This document shows positions 34,914-44,933 of a stretch of DNA of 64,000 nt, piece by piece. The notes beneath the pieces are model-generated. The model did not search any database. It saw only the letters and a program-made list of their open reading frames with translations, and was not told where the DNA came from. Location: positions 585,501 to 649,500 of the forward strand of contig NZ_CP092480.1 in assembly GCF_022429645.1 (NCBI RefSeq), read 5' to 3'. The position numbers and the translations under genes were made by a program. Origin of the DNA: Lutibacter sp. A80 (lineage in GTDB: Bacteria > Bacteroidota > Bacteroidia > Flavobacteriales > Flavobacteriaceae). The first letter of the stretch is position 1. Each line of letters opens with the position of its first letter.

Positions 34914-35975
34914 TTATAATTTTAGTAAAAACTCAATTGTATCTATATCATCCGCATAATTCCATAATTTAGGGTATTGAGTTTCTCCAAATTTTACGAA
35001 ATTTACAACGTTTTCGTTACTCGCAACACATTGTATTTCTTCGTTTTCATTAGTGATTTTTTGCAAAACGTTTTCAAAGGAGCTATAATATTCAAAAAAC
35101 AGCGTTGCTATAGGAGAAGCATAATTTTTGTCTTCTTTTAACATAACAAATCCGTTTTCTAAAACGTGAAATTCACTCATTATATATACAGCTTTATTAT
35201 AATCGTAATTGTTCGCGTATTTTTTATAATTTATAATGTCTTTAAATTTATATAAAGCATTAAAAAGTAGGTCGAAATTATAATCTTTAGGAATAAATAT
35301 TTTAGAAATACTTCTACAACCTAAACCAAAATATTGAAAAACATCGCTCCCTAAGGCTTCTAATTCTTCTTTGGTTTCTTTTCCCGTTAATATGGCTACA
35401 GAATTTCTGTTTTTTCTAATTATTGAAGGATATTTTCCAAAATAGTGTTCAAAATAACGCGCAGTATTATTACTTCCAGTAGCAATAACGGCATTAAAAT
35501 TTGTTAATTTTTTTTCTGTAAATGTTATGCTACCTTTAAAATTAGGATTTAAATATTCTAAATATTTAGCTATTAAGGGTAGAAAATGTTTGTCGTTAGA
35601 AGACTGTTTTACAATAGCATTATGTCCACTAATTAGTACGGATAAGAAATCGTGAAACCCTACTAAAGGTATATTTCCAGCCATAATAATGGCTACTGTT
35701 TGTTGTTCAGATGGATTTTCAAAATTATATTTAGAAGTCCAAGTGGTTAAGTTTTCTTTGGTAAGTGCTTGATTCCAACTTTCAAAAGCTTTTAAAACAT
35801 TATCTTTAGTAAACCAGCCATTAAATTCTTGTGCTCTTTCAATTTGCATTTTAAAAGCATCAAAAAATAAAGAACTAGGTTCTGTGTTGTCTTTTTTTAT
35901 AATTCCATGAGTAGTAAACTGCCCAAAAAAATCACCAATTTTTGCAAAAGCGTCAATGCGTTGCTCTAAATTCAT
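34914..35975 (-). CDS. Acyl-CoA reductase (LuxC-like)
   Basis: The 353-residue protein shows 'NIPLVGFHDFLSVLISGHNAIVKQSS' spread across 96-121 and 'VIATGSNNTARYFEHYFGKYPSIIRKNR', which are LuxC-family aldehyde-dehydrogenase-fold motifs. 'FGLGCRSISKIFIP' carries the catalytic Cys. It would reduce acyl-CoA to aldehyde. I cannot tell the substrate. ATG 35975 is preferred to TTG 35981. It is upstream of serC on the same strand after 85 bp, and divergent from the ferredoxin gene. Confidence 0.87.
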   Translation of the reverse strand: MNLEQRIDAFAKIGDFFGQFTTHGIIKKDNTEPSSLFFDAFKMQIERAQEFNGWFTKDNVLKAFESWNQALTKENLTTWTSKYNFENPSEQQTVAIIMAGNIPLVGFHDFLSVLISGHNAIVKQSSNDKHFLPLIAKYLEYLNPNFKGSITFTEKKLTNFNAVIATGSNNTARYFEHYFGKYPSIIRKNRNSVAILTGKETKEELEALGSDVFQYFGLGCRSISKIFIPKDYNFDLLFNALYKFKDIINYKKYANNYDYNKAVYIMSEFHVLENGFVMLKEDKNYASPIATLFFEYYSSFENVLQKITNENEEIQCVASNENVVNFVKFGETQYPKLWNYADDIDTIEFLLKL

Positions 35976-35990
35976 ATTCAAATATAATTT

Positions 35991-35998
35991 TATATTTG
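35991..35998 (+). promoter_or_regulatory. -7 element of the ferredoxin gene
   Basis: TATATTTG matches TAnnTTTG and lies 22 bp upstream of the ferredoxin ATG in the 45-bp divergent gap. The nearest TTG (35961-35963) is 27 bp away, too far for the usual spacing, so the -33 is weak. Confidence 0.45.
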
Positions 35999-36020
35999 CA
36001 AAAATAATGTAAATAATAGT

Positions 36021-36371
36021 ATGGCAATAAAAATAACAGATGAATGTATAAATTGTGGTGCTTGTGAACCAGAATGTCCTAATAACGCAATTTACGAAGC
36101 TTCTGAAGAATGGCGTTTTTCAGATGGTACCGAATTAACAGGAAATGTAGTTTTACCTAATGGTAATAAAGTTGATGCAGATGCAGAACAAGAACCTGTA
36201 AACGATGAAGTATATTTTATTGTAACAGATAAATGTACAGAGTGTAAAGGTTTTCATAACGAACCGCAATGTGCAGCAGTTTGTCCTGTAGATTGTTGTG
36301 TTCCAGATGATGAGAATGAAGAAACTGAAGATCAACTTTTGGCTAAAAAAACATTTTTACATAAAGAGTAA
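36021..36371 (+). CDS. Dicluster 4Fe-4S ferredoxin
   Basis: The 116-residue cytosolic protein has two clusters of cysteines: '[16 protein letters not shown]' (10-25) and '[22 protein letters not shown]' split across about 74-95. They provide the eight ligands for two [4Fe-4S] clusters. A 45-residue insertion separates them. The second motif has a long CxxC-x8-C spacing typical of the YfhL-like ferredoxins. It is a small electron carrier, with partners unknown. Confidence 0.93.
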   Translation: MAIKITDECINCGACEPECPNNAIYEASEEWRFSDGTELTGNVVLPNGNKVDADAEQEPVNDEVYFIVTDKCTECKGFHNEPQCAAVCPVDCCVPDDENEETEDQLLAKKTFLHKE

Positions 36372-36456
36372 TACTTTTTAAAATATTGATATTATTTAAC
36401 AGTAGTATTTTTAAATTTAGAACTTCAGATTAACATTAAATTCTTTTAAAATAATA

Positions 36457-37152
36457 ATGAATATTGAAGTGTGTATTAATTCTGTTGATGGAGCTATTGC
36501 TGCTGAAAAATTTGATGCTAAACGCGTAGAGTTATGTACTGCATTGAGTGTTGGTGGATTAACTCCAAGTTTTGGTTTAATACAACAATGTGTTGAAGCG
36601 TCAACTGTTGAAGTGCACGTAATAATTAGGCCAAGAGAAGGTGATTTTACGTATAATTTACAAGAAATTGCTTTAATGAAAATTGATATTTCTGAAGCTA
36701 AAAGGGCAGGAGCAACAGGTGTTGTATTTGGGGTTTTAACAGCAAATAATACTATTTCAGATTTAAATAAAGTACTGGTAGATTTTGCAAAATCACTTCA
36801 TTTAGAAGTAACATTTCACAGGGCTTTTGATTTTATTTCTGATTATAAAGTAGGAATACAGAAAATTATTGATTTTGGGTTTGACAGGTTGCTAACTTCA
36901 GGAACAAAACCAACGGCCATTGAAGGTCTACAAGTTATTGATTTTTTGCAAAAAGATTTTGGAAACAACATTCAAATTATGGCAGGAAGTGGTGTAAATT
37001 CAGAAAACGCATTGCAATTAGCTGCTACTGGAATTAAAAACTTACACTTTACCGCTTTAAAGTCAATTAACTCAAATTCAAAACTTTCAATGGGAGAGTT
37101 TAAAGTAGTTGATGAAGTTAAAATAAAAAATATTGTTGAATTATTTCAATAA
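36457..37152 (+). CDS. cutC: Copper homeostasis protein CutC
   Basis: The 231-residue cytosolic TIM-barrel protein shows the family signatures 'EVCINSVDGAIAAE', 'RVELCTALSVGGLTPS', 'VIIRPREGDF', 'GVVFGVLT', 'TFHRAFD' and 'RLLTSGTKPTAIEGL'. CutC has been linked to copper tolerance, but its direct activity is not firmly established. Confidence 0.93.
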   Translation: MNIEVCINSVDGAIAAEKFDAKRVELCTALSVGGLTPSFGLIQQCVEASTVEVHVIIRPREGDFTYNLQEIALMKIDISEAKRAGATGVVFGVLTANNTISDLNKVLVDFAKSLHLEVTFHRAFDFISDYKVGIQKIIDFGFDRLLTSGTKPTAIEGLQVIDFLQKDFGNNIQIMAGSGVNSENALQLAATGIKNLHFTALKSINSNSKLSMGEFKVVDEVKIKNIVELFQ

Positions 37153-37298
37153 TAAAAAATTAAAATTAGAAGTTTAATAGTTTTTAATTCAGTTAAAAAA
37201 GAAAGATTAAGCTAATATTTTTTCTAGTAAAATAACTGTTAGATGTTTAGTAAAGTAGCATAAAAAAAATAAATGCTTTAAAACTTAAATCTTAATAG

Positions 37299-37306
37299 TA
37301 TATTTG
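37299..37306 (+). promoter_or_regulatory. -7 element upstream of ychF
   Basis: TATATTTG matches TAnnTTTG. The predicted start near 37313 gives a leader of about 100 bases before the ATG at 37414. I see no clear -33 TTG. The 261-bp gap from cutC holds no gene. Confidence 0.45.
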
Positions 37307-37413
37307 CACCGCTAAAAAATAGAATTATAAAAGAATACATCAATTTGTTAGTTATCAAAAATAAAGGAATAAAGCAAATTGGTTTGTTGTTATTATAAAA
37401 ATAATAGATACAT

Positions 37414-38508
37414 ATGAAAGCAGGAATTGTAGGGTTACCAAACGTAGGAAAATCAACATTATTTAATTGTTTATCAAATGCAAAAGCGCAAAGTGCTAAC
37501 TTTCCTTTTTGTACAATTGAGCCAAATATAGGTGTGGTTAATGTGCCAGATCCACGAATTGCAAAACTAGAAGAATTGGTAAAGCCAGAACGTGTTCAAA
37601 TGGCAACAGTTGATATTGTTGATATTGCAGGTTTAGTAAGAGGAGCTAGTAAAGGAGAAGGTTTAGGAAATCAGTTTTTAGCAAATATTAGAGAAACAGA
37701 TGCTGTAATTCATGTGTTAAGATGTTTTGATAATGACAATATAGTTCATGTTGATACAACTGTTGATCCTGTTAGAGATAAAGAAACTATTGATATAGAG
37801 TTACAGTTAAAAGATTACGAAACTTTAGAAAAAAAGCTTGAACGTGTTAAAAAAACAGCACGTACTGGAAATAAAGATGCTCAAAAAGAATTAGAAGTTT
37901 TAGAAAAAGTAAAAGCAGGTTTAGAAGCATCTATCTCAATAAGAGCTATTGAATTTACAGATAAAGAACGCGAAGAATATATTAAACCAATGCAATTTAT
38001 AACAGATAAACCTGTGCTATATGTTTGTAATGTTGATGAAAATTCTGCTGTAGATGGTAATGCATATGTTGATGCTGTAAAAGAAGCTATAAAAAATGAA
38101 GATGCCGAAGTAATTGTTTTAGCTGTTGGAGTTGAAGCTGACATAATGGAACTTGAAACTTTTGAAGAACGTGAAATGTTTTTAGAAGATTTAGGTTTAA
38201 CAGAACCAGGAGCTTCCGTGTTAATTAGAGCTGCATACAAATTATTAAATCAGCAAACTTATTTTACCGCAGGTGTTAAGGAAGTTAGAGCTTGGACTAT
38301 TAATATTGGAGATACTGCACCGCAAGCTGCTGGTGTAATTCATACCGATTTTGAAAAAGGTTTTATTAGAGCTGAAGTTATTGCTTATGAAGACTTTGTA
38401 GGATATGGAAGTGAGGCCAAAGTAAAAGAAGCTGGTAAAATGCGTGTTGAAGGTAAAGAATATATAGTGAAAGATGGAGATGTAATGCATTTCCGTTTTA
38501 ATGTGTAA
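37414..38508 (+). CDS. ychF: Redox-regulated ATPase YchF
   Basis: The 364-residue protein belongs to the Obg-like YchF group, which prefers ATP to GTP. It has G1 'GLPNVGKST' (7-15), G3 '[20 protein letters not shown]', a NxxE-type G4 region ('NVDEN') and a C-terminal TGS domain (about 277-364) with '[15 protein letters not shown]' and '[11 protein letters not shown]'. It binds ribosomes and acts in stress responses and translation. Confidence 0.96.
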   Translation: MKAGIVGLPNVGKSTLFNCLSNAKAQSANFPFCTIEPNIGVVNVPDPRIAKLEELVKPERVQMATVDIVDIAGLVRGASKGEGLGNQFLANIRETDAVIHVLRCFDNDNIVHVDTTVDPVRDKETIDIELQLKDYETLEKKLERVKKTARTGNKDAQKELEVLEKVKAGLEASISIRAIEFTDKEREEYIKPMQFITDKPVLYVCNVDENSAVDGNAYVDAVKEAIKNEDAEVIVLAVGVEADIMELETFEEREMFLEDLGLTEPGASVLIRAAYKLLNQQTYFTAGVKEVRAWTINIGDTAPQAAGVIHTDFEKGFIRAEVIAYEDFVGYGSEAKVKEAGKMRVEGKEYIVKDGDVMHFRFNV

Positions 38509-38533
38509 AAACACGCTTATATATATAATATAG

Positions 38534-38570
38534 AACGCTATTGATATTTTTTATTAATAGCGTTTTTTTT
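38534..38570 (+). terminator. Rho-independent terminator of ychF
   Basis: The arms AACGCTATT (38534-38542) and AATAGCGTT (38555-38563) form a 9-bp stem followed by an eight-base T run. Confidence 0.85.
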
Positions 38571-38671
38571 ATTGAAAAAACTAGCTGTTTTAAAATATGA
38601 TATACCATTGAATATCGTAAATTTTAATTTTTTAAAATTTCCAGTATAAATCATCTAAGTATGTTTGTCAC

Positions 38672-39565
38672 ATGAATTTTTCAAAAACAATAAATTCGGG
38701 AGTATTTATAGCAATTGTTGGAATTGTATTATTTTCAGCAAAAGCAGTATTAGTAAAATTAGCTTACCAATACAATGTAAGTGCTATTCATTTATTGTTA
38801 TTTAGAATGCTTTTTGCACTGCCATTTTATATCTTAATAGCATTTTATGTAAAACCTCAAAATCCAAATAAAATTAAGAATATAGATTTTTTATGGGTGG
38901 TTTTATTTGGCTTTATAGGGTATTATTTAGCAAGTTATTTCGATTTTTTAGGACTTCAATATATAAAAGCGGGTTTAGAGCGTATTATCTTATTTGTTTA
39001 CCCAACATTGGTTATTTTAATTTCAAAAATAGTTTTTAAAACTAAAATTTCAATAAAACAGCTTTTAGCAATTTTAATTACTTATTTTGGGGTTTTAATT
39101 GCTTTTTGGGGCGAACTAAGTTTTGAAAGTTCCAATGTTGTTTTAGGTGGTTTTTTAGTGTTTTTAAGTGCATTTACCTATGCTATTTATTTAGTTGGTA
39201 GTAGTTGGTTAATTCCTAAATTTGGAGTGGTTTCATTTACAGCTTATGCTATGATAGTTTCTACTATTTGTGTGTTGGTTCATTATTTAATTATAGATAG
39301 AACTAGTATTTTAGAATATACTTATCAAGTATATGTTTTAGGGTTTTTAATGGCAATTTTTTCAACATTAATTCCTTCATTTTTAGTTTCTTTAGCAATA
39401 AAAAAATTAGGAGCTTCAAATTTTTCAATTATAGGAAGTATTGGTCCGGTTTCTACCATAATTTTAGCGTATTTATTTTTAGATGAAAAACTAACATTTA
39501 TGCAATTGGTTGGTGCAATTGTTGTAATTTTAGGAATTGGAGTTATTTCTTCAAAAAAAAGTTAA
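38672..39565 (+). CDS. EamA/DMT-family transporter
   Basis: The 297-residue inner-membrane protein has ten hydrophobic helices in two EamA repeats (about 10-145 and 155-293). The first repeat has 'LLLFRMLFALPFY' and 'YLASYFDFLGLQYIKAGLERIILFVYPT' across 86-113. The second ends with 'LFLDEKLTFMQLVGAIVVILGIGVI'. The substrate is unknown; relatives move amino acids or metabolites. Confidence 0.9.
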   Translation: MNFSKTINSGVFIAIVGIVLFSAKAVLVKLAYQYNVSAIHLLLFRMLFALPFYILIAFYVKPQNPNKIKNIDFLWVVLFGFIGYYLASYFDFLGLQYIKAGLERIILFVYPTLVILISKIVFKTKISIKQLLAILITYFGVLIAFWGELSFESSNVVLGGFLVFLSAFTYAIYLVGSSWLIPKFGVVSFTAYAMIVSTICVLVHYLIIDRTSILEYTYQVYVLGFLMAIFSTLIPSFLVSLAIKKLGASNFSIIGSIGPVSTIILAYLFLDEKLTFMQLVGAIVVILGIGVISSKKS

Positions 39566-39597
39566 TTTTAATAATAAGTATCAATTCTTTTTAAAAT

Positions 39598-39702
39598 TTG
39601 AGTAAAAAAACAGAATTATTCATTATAATTTTATCGTTCTTTTTTGCCTTTTTTATAGCAAAATGGTACATTAGCAAATCTTCAAGAATAGTATTAAAAT
39701 AA
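39598..39702 (+). CDS. Possible 34-residue single-helix membrane protein upstream of parE
   Basis: A short frame starts at TTG 39598 and ends in TAA (39700-39702), directly abutting the parE ATG at 39703. It encodes MSKKTELFIIILSFFFAFF then IAKWYISKSSRIVLK: a positively charged N-terminus, one membrane helix of about 19 residues and a basic tail. The abutting stop and start would allow translational coupling with parE. The start is a TTG because an in-frame TAA lies just upstream. It may instead be a chance frame in the leader. Confidence 0.4.
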   Translation: MSKKTELFIIILSFFFAFFIAKWYISKSSRIVLK

Positions 39703-41556
39703 ATGGCAGAACAAACATCGTATACCGAGGATAATATTCGCTCATTAGATTGGAAAGAACATATTAGGATGCGTCCTGGAATGTATATTGGAAAATTAGG
39801 TGATGGTTCATCACCAGATGACGGTATCTATATTCTTATAAAAGAAGTTTTAGACAACTCTATTGATGAATATGTGATGGGTGCAGGTAAAACTATAGAA
39901 GTATCAGTAAAAGACGATACCGTTAGAATTCGTGATTATGGTCGTGGTATTCCTTTAGGAAAAGTTGTGGATGTTGTTTCTAAAATGAATACAGGTGGTA
40001 AGTATGATTCTAAAGCTTTTAAAAAATCTGTTGGTTTAAATGGTGTTGGTACCAAAGCTGTTAATGCACTTTCATCTTATTTTAAAGTAGAATCTTTTAG
40101 AGATGGAAAAACTGTACTTGCTGAATTTGAAAAAGGAACACTCACCAGCGAAAAAAAACCACATGATTCTTCAAATAGAAAAGGAACAAAAGTAACTTTT
40201 GTCCCAGATAAAAGCATTTTTACAAAATTTAAATACCGAAACGAATATATTGTAAAAATGATTAAAAACTATGTGTACCTAAATACAGGCTTAACAATAG
40301 TTTTTAATGGTGAAAAATATTTTTCAGAAAATGGTTTAAAAGATTTATTAGAAGAGAATATTGCTGATGAATTTATGTTATTTCCAATAATTCATCTGAA
40401 AGAAGATGATATTGAAGTAGCGCTAACCTATAGTAAAGCACAATATAGTGAAGAATATCATTCGTTTGTTAACGGACAACATACAACACAAGGAGGAACA
40501 CACCAAAGTGCTTTTAGAGAAGCTATTGTAAAAACGTTACGCGATTTTTTTGGAAAAAATTATGATGCTTCAGATATTAGAAAATCAATAGTTTCTGCAG
40601 TAAGTGTAAAGGTAATGGAACCTGTTTTTGAAAGTCAAACAAAAACAAAATTGGGTTCTACTGAAATGGGAGGAGATTTACCAACAGTGAGAACATTTAT
40701 TACGGATTTTGTAAAAAGAAATTTAGATAATTTTTTACATAAAAATCCTGAGGTTGCAGATAAAATTCAAAAGAAAATATTACAAGCTGAAAAAGAACGA
40801 AAAGATTTATCTGGAATTCGAAAATTAGCAAGAGAACGCGCTAAAAAAGCGAGTTTGCACAATAAAAAATTACGAGATTGTAGAGTGCATTTAAACGATT
40901 TAAAAAAAGACAATCGTTTAGAGAGTACGTTGTTTATTACTGAGGGAGATTCGGCAAGTGGTTCTATTACAAAATCTAGAAATGTTAATACACAGGCAGT
41001 TTTTAGTTTAAGAGGAAAACCGTTAAACTCATACAATATGAGTAAAAAAATTGTGTATGAAAATGAAGAATTTAACCTTTTACAAGCAGCATTAGATATA
41101 GAAGATGGATTAGAGAATTTAAGATATAATAATATTGTAATAGCAACAGATGCCGATGTAGATGGTATGCATATTAGATTGTTATTAATAACGTTCTTTT
41201 TACAGTTTTTTCCAGAATTAATAAAAGAAGGACATTTATATATATTAGATACTCCTTTATTTAGAGTGCGCGATAAAAAACAAACATTTTATTGCTATTC
41301 TCCAGAAGAAAAACAAGATGCTATCAACAGTCTTAAAGGAAAACCCGAAATAACACGATTTAAAGGTTTGGGTGAAATTTCTCCAGATGAATTTGTACAT
41401 TTTATTGGAGGAGATATTCGTTTAGACCCTGTAATGCTTGATAAAGAAACATCAATAGATAAATTATTAGAATTTTATATGGGTAAAAATACACCCGATA
41501 GACAAAAATTTATTATTCAAAATTTAAAAGTTGAATTAGATATAGTTGAAGAATAA
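39703..41556 (+). CDS. parE: DNA topoisomerase IV subunit B
   Basis: The 617-residue ATPase subunit of the decatenating type II topoisomerase shows the GHKL motifs '[13 protein letters not shown]', '[10 protein letters not shown]' and '[14 protein letters not shown]', and 'QGGTHQSAF'. The Toprim domain has '[10 protein letters not shown]' and '[10 protein letters not shown]'. The C-terminus has '[13 protein letters not shown]'. The absence of a long gyrase-type insertion and the adjacent parC gene favour ParE over GyrB. It precedes parC by 80 bp. Confidence 0.94.
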   Translation: MAEQTSYTEDNIRSLDWKEHIRMRPGMYIGKLGDGSSPDDGIYILIKEVLDNSIDEYVMGAGKTIEVSVKDDTVRIRDYGRGIPLGKVVDVVSKMNTGGKYDSKAFKKSVGLNGVGTKAVNALSSYFKVESFRDGKTVLAEFEKGTLTSEKKPHDSSNRKGTKVTFVPDKSIFTKFKYRNEYIVKMIKNYVYLNTGLTIVFNGEKYFSENGLKDLLEENIADEFMLFPIIHLKEDDIEVALTYSKAQYSEEYHSFVNGQHTTQGGTHQSAFREAIVKTLRDFFGKNYDASDIRKSIVSAVSVKVMEPVFESQTKTKLGSTEMGGDLPTVRTFITDFVKRNLDNFLHKNPEVADKIQKKILQAEKERKDLSGIRKLARERAKKASLHNKKLRDCRVHLNDLKKDNRLESTLFITEGDSASGSITKSRNVNTQAVFSLRGKPLNSYNMSKKIVYENEEFNLLQAALDIEDGLENLRYNNIVIATDADVDGMHIRLLLITFFLQFFPELIKEGHLYILDTPLFRVRDKKQTFYCYSPEEKQDAINSLKGKPEITRFKGLGEISPDEFVHFIGGDIRLDPVMLDKETSIDKLLEFYMGKNTPDRQKFIIQNLKVELDIVEE

Positions 41557-41636
41557 AATTTTAATATTCTTAAAATTTTGAACTATAATTTATAATTAAA
41601 TATTAGATACCAATTACTTTATATTATTAAAAAATA

Positions 41637-44306
41637 ATGCAAGAAGATAATAACGAACCAATAAAAGAAGAATTTGGAAACCAAGAAACCATTACTAAGG
41701 TAACGGGTATGTATAAAGATTGGTTTTTAGATTATGCATCTTATGTAATTTTAGAACGTGCTGTTCCAGGAATTAGAGATGGCTTTAAACCCGTACAACG
41801 TAGAATTATGCATTCTATGAAAGATTTGGACGATGGACGTTATAATAAAGTTGCAAATATTGTTGGACATACAATGCAGTACCATCCGCACGGAGATGCG
41901 TCTATTGCAGATGCCATGGTACAAATTGGTCAGAAGGATTTGCTAATAGATATGCAAGGAAACTGGGGTAATATTTTAACTGGTGACCGTGCAGCAGCAT
42001 CTAGATATATTGAAGCGCGTTTGTCTAAATTTGCTCTAGATGTAGTTTTTAATCCAAAAACCACACAATGGCAAGCTTCTTATGATGGTAGGAGAAAAGA
42101 ACCCATAGATTTACCTGTAAAATTCCCAATGCTTTTAGCGCAAGGTGCTGAAGGAATTGCAGTTGGACTTTCAACAAAAATTTTGCCACATAATTTTAAT
42201 GAATTAATTGATGCTTCTATAAAACACTTAAAAGGAAAGAGATTTACGCTTGTTCCAGATTTTTTAACAGGAGGTGTTGCAGATGTTTCTAATTATAATG
42301 ATGGGAAAAGAGGAGGGAAAATTAGATCTAGAGCAAAAATATCGCAACTCGATAAAAAAACCTTAGTAATAACTGAAATTCCTTATGGAACAACCACATC
42401 TAGTTTAATTGAATCAATTTTAAAAGCTAATGATAAAGGAACAATAAAAATTAAGCAAATTGAAGATAATACTGCTGCAAATGTTGAGATATTAGTGCAT
42501 TTGCCTAATGGTATTTCGCCAGATAAAACCATTGACGCATTATTTGCATTTACAAACTGTGAAAATTCAATTTCGCCATTATGTTGTGTAATAGAAAATG
42601 ATAAACCGGTATTTATTGGTGTGTCAGATATTTTAAGATTATCTACAGATCATACAGTAAGTTTATTAAAACAAGAACTAGAAATCCAGTTAAATGAATT
42701 GGAAGAACAGTGGCACTTTGCATCACTAGAACGCATTTTTATTGAAAATAGAATTTACCGAGATATTGAAGAAGAAACAACTTGGAAAGGTGTTATTAAA
42801 GCAATTGATGAAGGTTTAAAACCTTATATAAAACATTTAAGACGAGCAATAACAGAAGACGATATTGTTCGATTGACTGAAATAAGGATTAAAAAAATAT
42901 CAAAATTTGATATAGATAAAGCAAAACAATTTATTGAAAGTTTAGAAGATAAAATTGCAGAAGTAAAACATCATTTAGAAAATTTAATAGACTATGCAAT
43001 TGATTATTTTAAAAACCTGAAAGCCAAATACGGAAAAGGAAAAGAACGTAAAACTGAAATCCGTTTATTTGATGATATAGTTGCTACAAAAGTTGTAATG
43101 CGTAATACAAAATTATATGTTAATAGAGAAGAAGGTTTTGTAGGTACTTCATTAAAAAGAGATGAGTATGTAACTGATTGCGCCGATATAGATGATGTTA
43201 TTATTTTTAGAAGAGATGGCGTTATGATGGTTACAAAAGTAGATACAAAAACTTTTGTTGGAAAAGATATTATTCATATTGCCATATTTAAAAAGAAGGA
43301 TAAACGCACTGTTTATAATATGATTTATAGAGACGGTAGAAGTGGTCCTAGCTATATGAAACGATTTAATGTTACAAGTGTAACGCGTGATAAAGAATAT
43401 AATTTAACAGCAGGTACAAAAGCTTCAATAATACAATATTTTACTGCAAACCCTAATGGTGAAGCAGAAACAGTTACTATTAATTTACGCGCTGTTGGAA
43501 GTATAAAAAAATTAAAATGGGATATTGATTTTTCCGATTTAGCAATTAAAGGAAGAGGAGTTAAAGGAAATACAGTTACAAAATATGCTATTAAAAAAAT
43601 TGAATTAAAATCTGAAGGTGTATCTACTTTAAAACCACGTAAAATATGGTTCGACGAAACTGTACAGCGTTTAAATGTAGATGATAGAGGAGAACTTTTA
43701 GGTGAATTTAAAGGTGAAGATAGGTTGTTGATAATCAGTCAAAAAGGAGTTGTAAAAACTATAAAACCAGAACTTACTACACATTTTGAATCAGATATTA
43801 TTGTTCTTGAAAAATGGATTCCAGAAAAACCAATTTCAGCAATTTATTTCGATGGAGAAAAAGAGCGTTATTATATAAAACGCTTTATGATTGACAATCC
43901 AAATAAAGAAGAAATTTTTATATCTGAACATCAAAAATCACATTTAGAAATTGTTTCAACGGATTATAGACCTATGGCTGAAATTATATTTTCAAAACGT
44001 AGTTTAGATAATATAGAAGTAAATTTAGAAGAATTTATTGCTGTAAAAGGAATTAAAGCACAAGGTAATCAGCTAACTACAGATAAAATTAAAACAATTA
44101 ACATGCTAGACCCTTTACCATATGAAGCTCCTGTTGTAGATGAAGTTGAATTAGTAGAAGAGGAAGTTGTTGATAGTTTACCCATTGATGTAGAAGTTTC
44201 AGAAGTTAAAAAATCTATAGTGGATAAAAATAAAAAGAAGCCAAAAATAATTCCACCTAAAAAAAAGATAGATGATGACGATCCTGATCAAATAACATTG
44301 TTTTAA
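41637..44306 (+). CDS. parC: DNA topoisomerase IV subunit A
   Basis: The 889-residue DNA-cleaving subunit has the catalytic Tyr in 'AAASRYIEARLSKFA' and 'GIRDGFKPVQRRIMHSM' near the N-terminus. 'MQYHPHGDASIADAMVQIGQ' is the quinolone-determining region. In that region 'HPHGDASI' keeps the usual Ser, so no obvious quinolone-resistance substitution is visible. The C-terminal domain (about 520-830) is a degenerate beta-pinwheel, followed by an acidic tail and a Lys-rich end. Confidence 0.94.
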   Translation: MQEDNNEPIKEEFGNQETITKVTGMYKDWFLDYASYVILERAVPGIRDGFKPVQRRIMHSMKDLDDGRYNKVANIVGHTMQYHPHGDASIADAMVQIGQKDLLIDMQGNWGNILTGDRAAASRYIEARLSKFALDVVFNPKTTQWQASYDGRRKEPIDLPVKFPMLLAQGAEGIAVGLSTKILPHNFNELIDASIKHLKGKRFTLVPDFLTGGVADVSNYNDGKRGGKIRSRAKISQLDKKTLVITEIPYGTTTSSLIESILKANDKGTIKIKQIEDNTAANVEILVHLPNGISPDKTIDALFAFTNCENSISPLCCVIENDKPVFIGVSDILRLSTDHTVSLLKQELEIQLNELEEQWHFASLERIFIENRIYRDIEEETTWKGVIKAIDEGLKPYIKHLRRAITEDDIVRLTEIRIKKISKFDIDKAKQFIESLEDKIAEVKHHLENLIDYAIDYFKNLKAKYGKGKERKTEIRLFDDIVATKVVMRNTKLYVNREEGFVGTSLKRDEYVTDCADIDDVIIFRRDGVMMVTKVDTKTFVGKDIIHIAIFKKKDKRTVYNMIYRDGRSGPSYMKRFNVTSVTRDKEYNLTAGTKASIIQYFTANPNGEAETVTINLRAVGSIKKLKWDIDFSDLAIKGRGVKGNTVTKYAIKKIELKSEGVSTLKPRKIWFDETVQRLNVDDRGELLGEFKGEDRLLIISQKGVVKTIKPELTTHFESDIIVLEKWIPEKPISAIYFDGEKERYYIKRFMIDNPNKEEIFISEHQKSHLEIVSTDYRPMAEIIFSKRSLDNIEVNLEEFIAVKGIKAQGNQLTTDKIKTINMLDPLPYEAPVVDEVELVEEEVVDSLPIDVEVSEVKKSIVDKNKKKPKIIPPKKKIDDDDPDQITLF

Positions 44307-44340
44307 ATAACAATAACATTAATAGAATTCTATTCATTAA

Positions 44341-44361
44341 AACCTCTAAAAATAGGAGGTT
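44341..44361. terminator. Hairpin between convergent parC and PduO-like genes
   Basis: The arms AACCTC (44341-44346) and GAGGTT (44356-44361) make a short stem that overlaps the stop of the PduO-like gene. Next to it AATAGAATTCTATT (44321-44334) is a perfect 14-bp palindrome. A terminator role is plausible for either gene, but the stem is short. Confidence 0.35.
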
Positions 44362-44923
44362 ATCTATAACTTTTACTTACAAAAGGAGTTTCTTTAAAAC
44401 CTGTTACTTGATTTATTAAAACAGTGGCAGTAAAAAAATAATTACATAATAAATTTGCAAATTTTGGTAATATTTCTGCTACTTCTTTTTGTTCTTCATT
44501 ATGAATTTTCACCATTAATCTAATGGCTTGTTTACACATAGACGAACATTTGTTTAAAATGCCAACAGGTGAAACTCCACCAGGTAAAACAAAACCAGAT
44601 ATGGATTCTGCTGTAATAGTTTTAAAATTTCGGTAATTTTCTAAAAGTTGTTGATGATCTTCCTCTGTAATTGCAAGTTTTCCTCTAATGGATCCATTTA
44701 AATGAAAGCATAAGGGTAACAACCATTTTAATTCTTTTTCTAACTGTTTTAACTCAATATTTTCTGAATATTGTTTTCTTAAAACACCTAAATCATTAAT
44801 AGCCCATCCAACAGTTCTGGTTAAAGCATCGGTTAAAATTTCATAATCACATAATAAAGAATCTTCGTAAATATACGGATAGCAAAGTTCATCAATATTA
44901 GATTTTGGTCGAAGTTTTTTCAT
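44360..44923 (-). CDS. Divergent PduO-type cobalamin adenosyltransferase-like protein
   Basis: The 187-residue helical protein is the last gene of the cobalamin operon. Its second half resembles PduO-type ATP:cob(I)alamin adenosyltransferase: 'ISGFVLPGGVSPVGILNKCSSMCKQAIR' across about 106-133 corresponds to the conserved 'FVLPGG' helix pair, and 'ILPKFANLLCNYFFTATVLIN' to the C-terminal helix. The N-terminal ATP-binding segment of the family ('T-x-x-G-D-x-G', Arg-rich) is not present; residues 1-45 are different. It could be a cobalamin-binding or regulatory relative rather than an active enzyme. It sits 10 bp downstream of the btuF-like gene. Confidence 0.6.
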   Translation of the reverse strand: MKKLRPKSNIDELCYPYIYEDSLLCDYEILTDALTRTVGWAINDLGVLRKQYSENIELKQLEKELKWLLPLCFHLNGSIRGKLAITEEDHQQLLENYRNFKTITAESISGFVLPGGVSPVGILNKCSSMCKQAIRLMVKIHNEEQKEVAEILPKFANLLCNYFFTATVLINQVTGFKETPFVSKSYR

Positions 44924-44933
44924 AATGTATTAA

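Noticed and set aside
38245-38514. A minus-strand reading frame of 89 codons under the ychF 3' end.
   Set aside because: It is the shadow of a strongly conserved gene, with no start context and a Phe/Ser/Asn-rich composition typical of antisense frames.
41637-44306. Assignment of this pair as GyrB/GyrA instead of ParE/ParC.
   Set aside because: The subunit lengths, the adjacency of the two genes and the weakly conserved C-terminal pinwheel without a clear GyrA-box favour topoisomerase IV; I saw no 'QRRGGKG' type GyrA box.
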